Origin: an uncultured Bacilli bacterium
GTDB taxonomy: Bacteria; Bacillota_I; Bacilli_A; RF39; UBA660
Reading direction: 5' to 3'
Assembly (NCBI GenBank): GCA_910583745.1
Contig: CAJTZC010000003.1
Coordinates: forward strand, 28,418-92,417
DNA: 64,000 nucleotides
In this document: positions 8,254-17,302 of the stretch, in pieces
Layout: every line of letters begins with the position of its first letter
Numbering within the stretch: position 1 is the stretch's first letter
Notes under the pieces: generated by a model
Seen by the model: the letters and a program-made list of their open reading frames with translations, nothing else
What the model was told of the DNA's origin: nothing
Databases searched by the model: none
Program-made: the position numbers and the translations under genes

Positions 8254-10329
8254 TTATAATTTTGTGATGCTTTTGTGATTCATTTTTACCTTTTTTAAAC
8301 CAGACCTAAAGGCAACGTCCATGAGGTCTCCATCGATTTTGATGATGACTCCGTGACCGAATGTCTCGTGGTTTATCAAATCGCCATTTTTGAAATCGGT
8401 GGGTCCTTCTTTGTAGAAGTCTTCACTGGAAGCCTTCGTAAGTTCTCTTTCGCTTAAGGCATTTTTCTTTATGAGAGAGTCGTTAATCTCGTTGATGAAG
8501 CGACTCGGTATGTTCGCGGTTTCTTTTCCATAGAGCATTCTTCTTTTGGCATTGGTTATATAGAGAATGTTTCGCGCTCTCGTGATGCCGACATAGCAAA
8601 GGCGTCTCTCTTCGTCGAGACCACCTTCTTCGACCATAGAATTAGTATGTGGAAATAAACCTTCTTCCATTCCTACTAAAAATACGACATCGAATTCTAG
8701 ACCTTTGGCACTGTGAAGCGTCATCAAGGTGACTGCTTCGTCGGATTGGTTCTCATCTTGAGAACTCATGAGGCTGATTTCGCCGAGGAAGTCGTTCAAA
8801 TCAGAGTTGCCTGTCCTACCTTCGTACTGTTTGGTTAAACTCTTAAACTCCATCAGGTTATCGAGCCTTATCTCTGCCTCGAGGGTCCTTTCGGTCTCGT
8901 ACATCGTGCGCATTCCACTTGCTTCGACGATGTAGTCGATTAGTTCGGTGAGGGAATGGTCTTCGACGAATTCTCGAGCTTGTTCGATTATCGTTTTGAA
9001 TTCCAGTTCTTTTTTGCTCTCGAGGCTTTCGAATATCGATTTGTTCTCCATGATGCTCGTCGCTTCTATCTTGTTGATGGCGGCCTCGCCTATCCCTCTT
9101 TTAGGGACGTTTATGATTCTTCTCAAGCTGACTTCGTCGTCGGTGTTGTTGATAAATTTTAGGTATGCAATTAAGTCTTTTATCTCTTTGCGGTCTAAGT
9201 AACTGAAGCCTCCATATATTTTGTATGGGATTTGCGCGGCAATCAAGTTTTCTTCGATGACGCGGGATTGGGCATTCGTCCTGTATAGAATGGCAAAGCT
9301 GTTGAAACTTTTGTAATCGAGCATGAGGGTTTGGATTTCGTCGACAACTTGCTTTATCTCGTGGCTACCGTCATAAGCGCGCATGTAATTGATGAGGGCT
9401 CCGTCTTTTTTGTTACTCCAAAGTTTTAAATCTTTCTTCTCTTTGTTGTTTTTTATAACACTGTTGGCCGCATCGAGAATAATCTGGGTGCTTCGATAGT
9501 TCTGTTCGAGTTTTATGACAGTCGCATCTTTGAAGTCTTTTTCGAAATTCAATATATTTCTGTAATCCGCTTGTCTAAAACTGTATATGGACTGGTTCAT
9601 GTCTCCGACGACAAAGATGTTTCTGTGTTTGGCACTTAGAATTTTGGTCAGTCTATATTGGACGGGGTTCGTGTCTTGGTACTCGTCTACTAGAATATAG
9701 GGGTAATGGTCCTGGTACTTTTCTAGTATTGTGCGGTCCTCCTCGAAGAGCCGAACCGGTTTGAGCAAGAGGTCGTCGAAGTCGACGACGTTGCTTTTCG
9801 ATAAGGTATTCTCATATTCTTTGTAGACTTCAACGACGATTTTGTCGATAGGCGTGTTCATCGTCTTTTTTATCTCTTCGAAACTGACCATTTCGTTTTT
9901 TAGAAAGCTGATTTGGTTCTTGATATAGCTCGGACTGAACTTCTTGGAATCTAAGTTTTTCGCTTTTAGGATTTTCTTTATGATACTTATCTGGTCGTCA
10001 GAGTCGATGACAGAGAAATTTTTAGTGAGGTCTACGCGTTCTGGATTTTCTCGAATCACTTTGAGTCCGAACGAATGGAACGTTCCTATAAAAGAACGGG
10101 TCGCCCCAATGATAGTTTCGACGCGATCGCGCATCTCCTTCGCGGCTTTATTCGTGAACGTGATGGCCAGTATGTGGTAATCGGGAATGCCGTTTTCTAT
10201 CAAATGGGCGATGCGGCACGTTAAAACTCTCGTCTTTCCCGAGCCTGCTCCTGCCATGACGAGACATGGGCCGTCCATGTGTTTCACTGCTTCTTGCTGT
10301 CTCTCGTTCAGTCTATCGAGGTATTCCAT
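8254..10329 (-). CDS. pcrA: ATP-dependent DNA helicase PcrA/UvrD
   Basis: A superfamily 1A 3'-5' helicase used in repair and in clearing replication conflicts. The motifs appear in order: LNERQQEAV (Q motif), AGAGSGKT (Walker A), TFTNKAAKEMRDR (Ia), VDEYQDTNPVQY (II), GDMNQSIYSFRQAD (III), LEQNYRST (IV), TLHSAKGLEFDVVFL (V) and EERRLCYVGITRA (VI). The end (LINHETFGHGVIIKIDGD) is the Tudor-like tail seen in PcrA. The ATG at 10329 has GGAG nine bases upstream; an in-frame ATG at 10344 lacks one. It is the first gene of the pcrA-ligA pair and is divergent from the LCP gene. Confidence 0.96.
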   Translation of the reverse strand: MEYLDRLNERQQEAVKHMDGPCLVMAGAGSGKTRVLTCRIAHLIENGIPDYHILAITFTNKAAKEMRDRVETIIGATRSFIGTFHSFGLKVIRENPERVDLTKNFSVIDSDDQISIIKKILKAKNLDSKKFSPSYIKNQISFLKNEMVSFEEIKKTMNTPIDKIVVEVYKEYENTLSKSNVVDFDDLLLKPVRLFEEDRTILEKYQDHYPYILVDEYQDTNPVQYRLTKILSAKHRNIFVVGDMNQSIYSFRQADYRNILNFEKDFKDATVIKLEQNYRSTQIILDAANSVIKNNKEKKDLKLWSNKKDGALINYMRAYDGSHEIKQVVDEIQTLMLDYKSFNSFAILYRTNAQSRVIEENLIAAQIPYKIYGGFSYLDRKEIKDLIAYLKFINNTDDEVSLRRIINVPKRGIGEAAINKIEATSIMENKSIFESLESKKELEFKTIIEQAREFVEDHSLTELIDYIVEASGMRTMYETERTLEAEIRLDNLMEFKSLTKQYEGRTGNSDLNDFLGEISLMSSQDENQSDEAVTLMTLHSAKGLEFDVVFLVGMEEGLFPHTNSMVEEGGLDEERRLCYVGITRARNILYITNAKRRMLYGKETANIPSRFINEINDSLIKKNALSERELTKASSEDFYKEGPTDFKNGDLINHETFGHGVIIKIDGDLMDVAFRSGLKKVKMNHKSITKL

Positions 10330-10358
10330 TTTTATCAACTCCATGTCTATATAAATCG

Positions 10359-10367
10359 ATTATAACA
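10359..10367 (-). promoter_or_regulatory. Extended -10 promoter for pcrA-ligA
   Basis: TGTTATAAT on the minus strand, about 30 bases before the pcrA start, is a perfect extended -10 element. No good -35 is present, as expected for the extended type. Confidence 0.6.
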
Positions 10368-10394
10368 AATTATATGGAATTTTTAAATCGTTTT

Positions 10395-10403
10395 TGTTAT
10401 ACT
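10395..10403 (+). promoter_or_regulatory. Extended -10 promoter for the LCP-PASTA gene
   Basis: TGTTATACT lies 37 bases before the chosen ATG and about 30 bases from the divergent pcrA promoter. The two genes thus share one short intergenic control region. Confidence 0.55.
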
Positions 10404-10439
10404 AATAATGAAAATGAACATAAAGAAGGCGACGTGTGT

Positions 10440-12539
10440 ATGGAAGAATTGAGTGCATTTAAAAGGTTCGTACGTAAGTGGAAAAGACAGAGTAAGGTTC
10501 TTCGCTTTTTCTATGTTCTCTTCTTTATCGTTTACACCGTCGGTCTCGTTTTGTTTACAAAGTCTGTACTATCGCTTGCCGGTATCGAGACAGTCGTTCG
10601 TGTCATCGTTTTACTCTTCTTCTATGTGCATCTGTTTGTTTTAGGGCTAGGTGGACTCCTATTGCTTTACACGAACAAGAAGAAACTGTTGACAGGTCTG
10701 CTCGTGTTATCCGGTCTGTACAGCGGATTATTCGGATTTGCCTATTATTATGTGGAGAAGACTTATAACATCATCGACAGTGTGCAAAAAAAATACGTCA
10801 ATTATACGAGCGTCATGGTCAGCCTCAAAGATAAGAGTGAATTCAGTACCATCGGCATCATCAGTTCGAAGGAAGATCCTACAGGATATGTCATTCCTAA
10901 GATGATGATTGAAGAACACTCTATTAAAGGGAAGTTGGTCGAGTACGACGACTACATCAGCATGATGAGCGACATGTACGATGGCAAAATCGATGCCATG
11001 TTCGTCGCCGAGTCCTATGTGACGATGTTCTCGACGTATGAAAAGTTTACTAATGTCGGCACGGAGACGAAGGTCGTCTATACGATGACGAAGGAGTTAG
11101 AGAATGTCGACAATGTCACCTACTCCACTAAAAAATTGACCGAACCTTTCACTCTCCTTTTGATGGGAGTCGACTCGACAGGAGACGGCATCGCGTCTGG
11201 TGCTTCGTTCAACGGTGACTCTCTCATGCTCATCACTTTCAATCCAAAGACTTTGAATGCGACTGTGTTCAGCATTCCGCGAGACACGTATGTACCTATC
11301 GCTTGTCGGAATGGAGCTGAGAACAAAATAAACTCTTCGGCATACGGTGGGACGAGTTGTGTAGTCAAAACCATCGAAAATCTTACGGGAATAGAGATAG
11401 ATTATTATTTGAAGGTGAATTTCACTGGGGTTGTCAAGTTGGTCGACGATTTGGGCGGCATTTCTTTGGATATCCCTATCAGCTTCTGTGAACAAGATTC
11501 GCAGAGACGATTTGGAGAACACTTAATCTGCTTAGAGAAAGGTTATCAGAAAATCAATGGCGAGCAAGCCTTGGCTTTTGCAAGACACCGCAAGACGTTG
11601 GCTTTGGGAGATTTCCAGAGGGTGCAACACCAACAGATGGTCGTCGAAGCGATGGCGAGGGAACTGCGCAATATAAAGAGTGTCGAAGATTTCTATAAAT
11701 TGTTGGATGACGTCGCGAACAACATCGATACGAATATGTCGACCAACCAGATATTGTCTTTGTATGGTGTGGCTAAGGACATGCTGATCAATATGATGGG
11801 TGAAGAAGATTTCCTCACTATCGAGAAGACGTTCTTGACGGGATATGATTTGACGATGTATGTCGATAGTTATAGAAGTTTCGTATACACTTTCCAATAC
11901 TATAAACAGTCTTTGGACGATATCGTGCATCTCATGAAAGTGAATTTGGAGCTAGAGAAGCCGAAATTGCGGAAGTCATTTGAATTCGATATCAATGAAG
12001 AGTACAAACCTTATGTGACAGGTAAAAATTATTATAAAGAAGAAAAAAGAGAATTACTTCCTAATTTTGTAGGAAATTCTAAGTCTGCTGTGGAAGCTTG
12101 GGCGAATGAGAGAAACATTTCTGTGACGTTTAAAGAGGAGGAATCTTCTAGTCCGGTTGGCCAAATTATCAGTCAGAGCGCGCATCACGGCAAACTCGTA
12201 AGTCTCGTAGAAAAGTTGGAAGTTACGGTTTCTAAAGGAGGTTCCTCGGTTACTCCTCCTTCTGGTGACGAAGGAGAAGGAGACCCAGTCGAAGAGACAT
12301 TGCCCGATTTTCAGGGTTGGTCTATTCAACAGTTCCATTCTTGGAAAAATAAGCTCAAAGGAACAAATCTCGTCATCGATTTAGTCGAATTGAGTGTCGA
12401 CGACTTGCTGACTTTGGAAGGTATCGATTTGAAGAAAGACATGATTTACAAGCAGTCAAGTCCTAAAGGCACTAAAATTGCAGATATCAGTACATTAAAA
12501 GTCTATTATTATAAAGAGGAAACTCAAAAAGAGGAATAG
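10440..12539 (+). CDS. LytR-CpsA-Psr (LCP) ligase with C-terminal PASTA repeats
   Basis: LCP enzymes move anionic glycans such as teichoic acid from undecaprenyl pyrophosphate onto peptidoglycan, outside the membrane. About 699 residues from the ATG at 10440, preceded by AGAAGG. Three hydrophobic segments fill residues 20-105. The LCP core follows: LLMGVDSTGDG, ADSLM-like NGDSLMLITFNPKT, FSIPRDTYVPI, then KINSSAYGG and FARHRKTLALGDFQR, which hold the Arg and Asp residues that bind pyrophosphate. The C-terminal 190 residues contain two PASTA modules (LPNFVGNSKSAVEAWANE and LPDFQGWSIQQFHSW) joined by a Ser/Pro/Gly linker. PASTA domains usually belong to Ser/Thr kinases or PBPs, so this fusion is unusual. 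Confidence 0.9.
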   Translation: MEELSAFKRFVRKWKRQSKVLRFFYVLFFIVYTVGLVLFTKSVLSLAGIETVVRVIVLLFFYVHLFVLGLGGLLLLYTNKKKLLTGLLVLSGLYSGLFGFAYYYVEKTYNIIDSVQKKYVNYTSVMVSLKDKSEFSTIGIISSKEDPTGYVIPKMMIEEHSIKGKLVEYDDYISMMSDMYDGKIDAMFVAESYVTMFSTYEKFTNVGTETKVVYTMTKELENVDNVTYSTKKLTEPFTLLLMGVDSTGDGIASGASFNGDSLMLITFNPKTLNATVFSIPRDTYVPIACRNGAENKINSSAYGGTSCVVKTIENLTGIEIDYYLKVNFTGVVKLVDDLGGISLDIPISFCEQDSQRRFGEHLICLEKGYQKINGEQALAFARHRKTLALGDFQRVQHQQMVVEAMARELRNIKSVEDFYKLLDDVANNIDTNMSTNQILSLYGVAKDMLINMMGEEDFLTIEKTFLTGYDLTMYVDSYRSFVYTFQYYKQSLDDIVHLMKVNLELEKPKLRKSFEFDINEEYKPYVTGKNYYKEEKRELLPNFVGNSKSAVEAWANERNISVTFKEEESSSPVGQIISQSAHHGKLVSLVEKLEVTVSKGGSSVTPPSGDEGEGDPVEETLPDFQGWSIQQFHSWKNKLKGTNLVIDLVELSVDDLLTLEGIDLKKDMIYKQSSPKGTKIADISTLKVYYYKEETQKEE

Positions 12540-12561
12540 TACCCGTTACTTTCCTTTTTTT
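12532..12561 (+). terminator. Intrinsic terminator after the LCP-PASTA gene
   Basis: AGGAATAGTA and TACTTTCCT pair with one bulged base around a CCCGT loop, followed by seven T residues. The stem includes the stop codon. Confidence 0.75.
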
Positions 12562-12610
12562 ATTTTGGAAAAATTTAAAATTAATGTGTGTTTTTAATTT
12601 TTTTAAAAGA

Positions 12611-12619
12611 TGATATAAT
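12611..12619 (+). promoter_or_regulatory. Extended -10 promoter for tsaC
   Basis: TGATATAAT lies 28 bases before the start codon, a perfect extended -10 element. The -35 position is only T-rich. Confidence 0.65.
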
Positions 12620-12647
12620 GGTTGAAATGTCGGAAGGAGATTTTTAA

Positions 12648-13286
12648 ATGACGAAGTATTTAAAGGAAGAGGAAGTAAAGGATAGCACTTTATTGGAGGT
12701 TTCTGGTGCTCTAAAAGAAGGTAAAATCGTCGTGTTTAAAACGGATACGGTGTATGGAATGGGGACGAATGCGTTTGATGGGGATGCTTGTGAGAAGGTT
12801 TATGAGATAAAAGGTCGACCTAAGCAAAAACCCCTGTGTTTGCTTATATCGGATATTTCTATGTTGGAAACTTTGGTCGAGTGCGTCAGCCCTGCAGAAA
12901 AGAGGTTGATGGATACTTTTTGGCCTGGGCCATTGACGATTAAATTTAGAAAAAAAGAAGGCATCTTACCCGATATCGTCTCTGCAGGAGATGAATTTGT
13001 CCGAATTCGTCTTTTGAGTGAAGGTCTCGCGTTTGAACTCATTCAAGCAGCAGGCGTTCCTGTCGTTGCCCCGAGTGCTAATCTTTCTGAAAATCCGACG
13101 GGCATCCATGTTTTAAGCATCTGCGAAGAATTAGATGATAAAGTAGACTATATTTTAGATAGTGGTGATGTATGTGCTGACACGCCTTCTACGATTGTAG
13201 AGATAGTCGATGAACAAGCTATCGTCATAAGAGAAGGCATAATAAAAAAGGATGAAATCGCTAAAGTGGTAGAATTAGCAGATTAA
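12648..13286 (+). CDS. tsaC: L-threonylcarbamoyladenylate synthase (Sua5/YciO/YrdC family)
   Basis: Makes threonylcarbamoyl-AMP from Thr, bicarbonate and ATP, the first step of the t6A37 modification of tRNAs reading ANN codons. The family signatures are clear: VVFKTDTVYGMGTNAF, YEIKGRPKQKPLCLLI (the KGRP loop), FWPGPLT, VRIRLLS and VVAPSANLSENPTG. At 212 residues it is the short TsaC form with a small tail and no Sua5 C-terminal domain. GGAAGGAG precedes the ATG. Confidence 0.93.
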   Translation: MTKYLKEEEVKDSTLLEVSGALKEGKIVVFKTDTVYGMGTNAFDGDACEKVYEIKGRPKQKPLCLLISDISMLETLVECVSPAEKRLMDTFWPGPLTIKFRKKEGILPDIVSAGDEFVRIRLLSEGLAFELIQAAGVPVVAPSANLSENPTGIHVLSICEELDDKVDYILDSGDVCADTPSTIVEIVDEQAIVIREGIIKKDEIAKVVELAD

Positions 13287-13315
13287 ATCTTTTTTTATTT
13301 GTGGACTCTGTTTGG

Positions 13316-15124
13316 TTATTCGTCTTTCTTTTTGTCTATGGGAGAAAGTTTCATGCTCTGTGCTTCTCCACTTTTGACGTCGGCTAAAAGACTCTCTAAT
13401 TTTTCGATGTCAGCCTTTAAGATTTCGAATCCTTCTTGTAAAACAGAACTCTTACTCATATCTATTTTCAAAATCTTTAAAAGGTCTAACGAGTACTTGC
13501 ATGACCCGCTTTTCAAGAATTCTAGGTATTCTTCGATGGTCAGCGTTCCCGTTTCGAGTGCGTGGACGACTACACTTGCAATGAGAAGACCTGTCGCGTA
13601 TTTATAAGGGTAGAAGCTCCATCTATAGAGATGCCCGAGTCTCGTCCAATCCAAGAAAGAAGCCTCATCACATATAATATTGTCTCCATAGTAAGTTTTA
13701 ATGATATCACCATATCTTTTTGAAAGCTCGGTCGCGTCGAGAGTTTTAGTTCTCTTTTGAGCATACAAATCTTGTTCGAACTCAGTATACATCGTCTGTT
13801 TGAAGACCGATGTGAAGTAGTTTTCTATCTCTTTGCTCAGATAAAACAATCTCTCTTCGTCGGACGATGCGTTTGCATAAAGGTAACGGTTCAAAAGAAT
13901 TTCGTTCACAATCGAAGCGGTTTCACCGACAAATATGGTACTGTCTTCGTAGATAAAAGGCAAATTTTTTTGAGACAATCTATAGTTTAGGGAATGACCC
14001 AGTTCGTGGGCTAGGTTTTTAATGTCTCCATAAGCTTCTCTGAAATTTAAGAAGGAATAAGGTCCCCAAGAGAAAGTCATCGATTGGTGCTTTTTCTCGT
14101 CTAAAGACGCGTCGATATGACCATCTAGGAGTTCGTCTATCGTATCACCGTATTCTTTTCCTAGAGGTTTTAAGGCCTCTTTGACGATTTCTACTGCTTC
14201 GTCTAATTCGAAACTGCGTTTGGCATCAAAATCGAGAGGAACGGTCAAATCGTAGAGATGAGGTTCTGCGATTTCCAAGAGGTCTGCTTTTACTTTAAGA
14301 TATCTTCTCATGAGTGGAAGACTCTCGTGAACAGCTGCGATTAAAGCATCGATGATTTGAGCATCGATATTCTCTTCAAATAACGTCTTTTCTAAGACGG
14401 AGTTGTACCCTTGGAGTGTGGCGTTTTGGGTTCTATGGCTGTATATTGTATCGAGGATTCGTGCGAATTCATCTTGGCTCTCGATGTATGCATCGTTTAC
14501 GGCAAAGTAAGTCTGCCTTCGCGTCTCTCTATCTCGAGAAGAGATGTATTTTGCAAAGTTGGACAAAGTGACTTCGATGGGTTCTCCCTCTATCTCTATC
14601 GAACCGTATTTTATCGAGTTTAATAGTGTATTGTAGTCTTTGAGAAGAACGTTTATCGCATCTCCATTTTCCTTTATCTCTTTGTTCGTCTCTTCGTCTT
14701 GCATGTGGCTCTCTTTTCTGAAAATATCGTCGATGTGGAGTCTATAGACGTTTAAATCGGCATTTTTTTCCATAAAACGTTCGACTTCCTCTTTGCCCAA
14801 TGCTACGATTTTGGCATCGATAAAGCTCAGCTCGGCAGTGAAAGCGCTGTTTAGTTCTTCTGCATCTTTTTTCAACTCGGCTGTCTCTTCGCTTGTGACG
14901 TCTCTATAGTACATCAAAGATCCATAGATGAGACAATTGTTTACTCTTTCCTTGAGTGCCCATTTTGCCTCTAGCATGCTGAATAAAGACTCTGAGCTTA
15001 AAGTCTCCTCTCTATACTTTTCTTTTATTTTCTCTATTTCCGCCTTTATCGCTTCTAATTCACTATAAAAGGCTTCTGTATTTATAAATAGTTCTTCTAA
15101 ATTCCATTTTAATTCTTTCATCAT
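13316..15124 (-). CDS. pepF: Oligoendopeptidase F (M3B metallopeptidase)
   Basis: Cytoplasmic zinc peptidase that cuts short peptides. The catalytic motif HELGHSLNYRLS gives HExxH, with the third ligand Glu in FVGETASIVNE. The C-terminal motif GHLYRWSFYPYKYATGLLIA is typical of PepF, and the 602 residues match the family. The listed frame could begin earlier, but GTGAGGT lies five bases before the ATG at 15124 (or eight before the one at 15121). It runs convergent with tsaC and follows an unknown gene in the same direction. Confidence 0.95.
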   Translation of the reverse strand: MMKELKWNLEELFINTEAFYSELEAIKAEIEKIKEKYREETLSSESLFSMLEAKWALKERVNNCLIYGSLMYYRDVTSEETAELKKDAEELNSAFTAELSFIDAKIVALGKEEVERFMEKNADLNVYRLHIDDIFRKESHMQDEETNKEIKENGDAINVLLKDYNTLLNSIKYGSIEIEGEPIEVTLSNFAKYISSRDRETRRQTYFAVNDAYIESQDEFARILDTIYSHRTQNATLQGYNSVLEKTLFEENIDAQIIDALIAAVHESLPLMRRYLKVKADLLEIAEPHLYDLTVPLDFDAKRSFELDEAVEIVKEALKPLGKEYGDTIDELLDGHIDASLDEKKHQSMTFSWGPYSFLNFREAYGDIKNLAHELGHSLNYRLSQKNLPFIYEDSTIFVGETASIVNEILLNRYLYANASSDEERLFYLSKEIENYFTSVFKQTMYTEFEQDLYAQKRTKTLDATELSKRYGDIIKTYYGDNIICDEASFLDWTRLGHLYRWSFYPYKYATGLLIASVVVHALETGTLTIEEYLEFLKSGSCKYSLDLLKILKIDMSKSSVLQEGFEILKADIEKLESLLADVKSGEAQSMKLSPIDKKKDE

Positions 15125-15142
15125 TTTGTACCTCACATCCAA

Positions 15143-15151
15143 ATTATAACA
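15143..15151 (-). promoter_or_regulatory. Extended -10 promoter for pepF
   Basis: TGTTATAAT on the minus strand, about 20 bases before the pepF start. It gives pepF its own promoter downstream of the unknown gene. Confidence 0.55.
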
Positions 15152-15183
15152 TAGTAATGAAAAAAAACATAGCAAAGTATGTT

Positions 15184-16161
15184 TTAGTAATAGGCTGGTC
15201 TTTTTTCTCCGCCCATGTTAAGCAATTTTTCTTTCAAAGGTGTGAGTGAAAATCTCTTGGCTTTTGCACTTTTTCTTACAGGCTTATTGTATTCTTGTCC
15301 ATATGTTCCATCGAGGATACCGCGTAAATCCTCGAGGCTGTAATTGGATAAGTCGTTGACTGTAATGAGTGGTACCTCTGGAATGTTGTCGTTTTTTCTC
15401 AAGGATTCGATGTAGTTGATGTCTCTTTCAGATAGGTGTAACGACTCGGCAAATTCTCTTTTTGTTATAACAATCATACCGAGTTTCCTAGCTTCTTCTG
15501 GTGTCATCTTTCCTGTCAAAGCAGAGTCGATGTCTTTCTTAGAATAGTGTAATAAGTCAAACCCTTCGTGCGCTAAACCGAGTTCTATTTCTTCAGGTTC
15601 TAAACAGTCCGTCGATATTAGGAAAGCGAAATTGTCCATGATTTGGTTCGAATTTTCCGATTTTAAACTCTCTAACTTTTCAACGGGCACTCCTAATCGC
15701 TCTGCTAATTCTGCATTATTTACGACTCTGAAATGCCCTTCTTCTGAAAAGGCTCTAGATTGTGCAAATGCTTTTTCTAAAATAGGAAAACGTGTCATAA
15801 GCTCTAACTCTTTTGTAGAGACGTGTTTTTGCCCTTTATAAAATCCTGCACTTTTCGCTTTGTTGAAAAGCGCTTTGTTTAAAGCTTCTTCGTGCTTCAA
15901 AAAGAAAGCCATTTTTTCGTATTCTCTCAAAGATGAACCTTTTAATTTGCTTTTATCTATACTAGCGAATTGTTCTCTCATGGCTTTGAGTGTGTTGATT
16001 TCTGCTAAAGTCGTGTATTCTGATTCATCGTAACTTCCATCAGAATAATAGATTTTAATGGTATTTATGCTTTCTCCTTTTTCATCAATAGCAAAAGATT
16101 TTTGATAACCGACTATAAAACTGAAGTCGCCTTTTATCCCCTTTTTAAAATAATTTTTCAT
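15184..16161 (-). CDS. Conserved-looking soluble protein of unknown function
   Basis: A 325-residue charged protein without signal peptide or membrane segments. It has a beta-rich start (INTIKIYYSDGSYDESEYT), then mostly helices rich in Glu, Lys and Leu, with repeats of the kind AELAERLGVPVEKLESL and FAESLHLSERDINYIESL that look like small helix-turn-helix or helical-bundle units. No family was recognised. GGGGGA lies a few bases before the ATG and can pair with CCCC upstream. It has the best housekeeping promoter in the window, so it is probably well expressed. Confidence 0.7.
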   Translation of the reverse strand: MKNYFKKGIKGDFSFIVGYQKSFAIDEKGESINTIKIYYSDGSYDESEYTTLAEINTLKAMREQFASIDKSKLKGSSLREYEKMAFFLKHEEALNKALFNKAKSAGFYKGQKHVSTKELELMTRFPILEKAFAQSRAFSEEGHFRVVNNAELAERLGVPVEKLESLKSENSNQIMDNFAFLISTDCLEPEEIELGLAHEGFDLLHYSKKDIDSALTGKMTPEEARKLGMIVITKREFAESLHLSERDINYIESLRKNDNIPEVPLITVNDLSNYSLEDLRGILDGTYGQEYNKPVRKSAKAKRFSLTPLKEKLLNMGGEKRPAYY

Positions 16162-16167
16162 AATTTC

Positions 16168-16181
16168 CCCCTTATTTGGGG
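16168..16181 (-). promoter_or_regulatory. CCCC/GGGG hairpin masking the Shine-Dalgarno
   Basis: On the minus strand CCCC, six bases, then GGGG form an inverted repeat. It lies just after the -10 box, and its second arm is the Shine-Dalgarno of the gene at 15184-16161. It could be an operator at the start point or a translation-masking hairpin. Confidence 0.45.
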
Positions 16182-16184
16182 ATT

Positions 16185-16212
16185 ATTATACCATTTTTTT
16201 TAGATTTGTCAA
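16185..16212 (-). promoter_or_regulatory. Near-consensus SigA promoter
   Basis: TTGACA, 16 bases, TATAAT, plus a TGG extension before the -10, on the minus strand. Both hexamers are perfect. It drives the unknown gene at 15184-16161. Confidence 0.85.
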
Positions 16213-16292
16213 TTTTTTTTGACTCATTTGAAGTGCAGTGCAATATGAGAATATAAAAAAAGATAGAAAAGTAGTCGTTTTGGAATGGTTCG

Positions 16293-16829
16293 TTATGATA
16301 AATGTGGTAAAATCTTTTCTTCTATCGCTTTTAAAATTTTTGAAGTGTTCTCGTTATTTTTGAACATCATGTCTGGATGTTCTTCATAAATCATCTGTTT
16401 AAATTCTTCATAAGGAAACCATTTTACCTCCGACAATTCTTCTTTTTGAATTGTAAATTGTTCGGCAGAGAGATTGCATATCGAAAAGAACACTGTCGTA
16501 AATTGTCTATTTGGAACTTTATCTCTTTTGGTTTGAATCAATATGTTTAACTCTGTTTTTTGAAGCGTAACTCCTAGTTCCTCTTCGGCTTCGCGGATAA
16601 TGCCTTCTCTATCCGTTTCATCAGGTAGAACGTGTCCTCCATGCCACGCCCATTTATTGGGCTGAATTTCTTTCGCCGATGCTCTTTTTTGGAGAAGTAT
16701 CTCTCCTTCATAGTTCATTAAAATAAGTGCGACTTCTCTGTGATAAAGACCTTTTTTGTGGATTTCGTCTTTTTCTAGCAATTGACCAGTCTTTTGTCCT
16801 CGCTCGTCTAATATCTCTAATAATTCCAT
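16293..16829 (-). CDS. NUDIX hydrolase, IPP-isomerase-like subgroup
   Basis: Hydrolyses a nucleoside diphosphate linked to some other group; the substrate is unknown. The full Nudix box is present in GGHVLPDETDREGIIREAEE followed by ELGV, with all the metal-binding Glu residues. The start (LLEILDERGQKTGQ) and KWAWHGGH resemble the Idi-like/YfcD group of Nudix proteins. AAGGAG lies seven bases before the ATG at 16829; the earlier start at 16850 has no site. It is spaced to be co-transcribed with the flavin-binding gene upstream. Confidence 0.88.
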   Translation of the reverse strand: MELLEILDERGQKTGQLLEKDEIHKKGLYHREVALILMNYEGEILLQKRASAKEIQPNKWAWHGGHVLPDETDREGIIREAEEELGVTLQKTELNILIQTKRDKVPNRQFTTVFFSICNLSAEQFTIQKEELSEVKWFPYEEFKQMIYEEHPDMMFKNNENTSKILKAIEEKILPHLS

Positions 16830-16853
16830 GTCAATCTCCTTCCTGCTCATTCG

Positions 16854-17276
16854 TCAATTTTTAATTTCAAAAGATTCTGTTCTTAAATCACAATAGTATC
16901 TGCCGTCTGTAGCAGTAAATTTTAAAACACAATAATCTGGGTCGGTTTTTCCTTTTTTATAAAATAGCGTATCTCCTTTTTGCCAAAGGCTATTTTTGGT
17001 CTCTTGGTCTGTTAGCACTTCCATTTTTCCTCTCAACATGACTCCGACATACTTGAATAAACCTTTGTGATAAAAGTAGATGCTGGCATTGGGATTATTT
17101 TTATATTGTTGCACTCTCAAAGAGGAAGTGTTTGTGGAAAAATAGAATTCTATTAATCCTATTCTTTTTCTCGGCTTTAGCATTGCTTTTACATTCGGGA
17201 AGTTTTCCTCGTCGATGGAACATATGAAACTCACTTTTTGCTTATCAATAAAATTTTCTATTTTCTTTACATCCAT
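16854..17276 (-). CDS. Pyridoxamine 5'-phosphate oxidase-like flavin-binding protein
   Basis: A small split-barrel protein of about 140 residues. KVSFICSIDEENFPNVKAML and IGLIEFYFSTNTSSLRVQQ, then NPNASIYFYHKG and YVGVMLRGKMEVL follow the PNPOx-like general-stress pattern that binds FMN or F420. The reaction cannot be told from the sequence. The ATG at 17276 has AAGGAAAG upstream; starting at 17312 would overlap the previous gene. Confidence 0.82.
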   Translation of the reverse strand: MDVKKIENFIDKQKVSFICSIDEENFPNVKAMLKPRKRIGLIEFYFSTNTSSLRVQQYKNNPNASIYFYHKGLFKYVGVMLRGKMEVLTDQETKNSLWQKGDTLFYKKGKTDPDYCVLKFTATDGRYYCDLRTESFEIKN

Positions 17277-17302
17277 AAAGTTAACACTCTTTCCTTTTGT
17301 AA

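Noticed and set aside
10266..10439. Longer start for the LCP protein
   Set aside because: The extra N-terminal residues lie antisense to pcrA, and the ribosome site and hydrophobic start fit the ATG at 10440.
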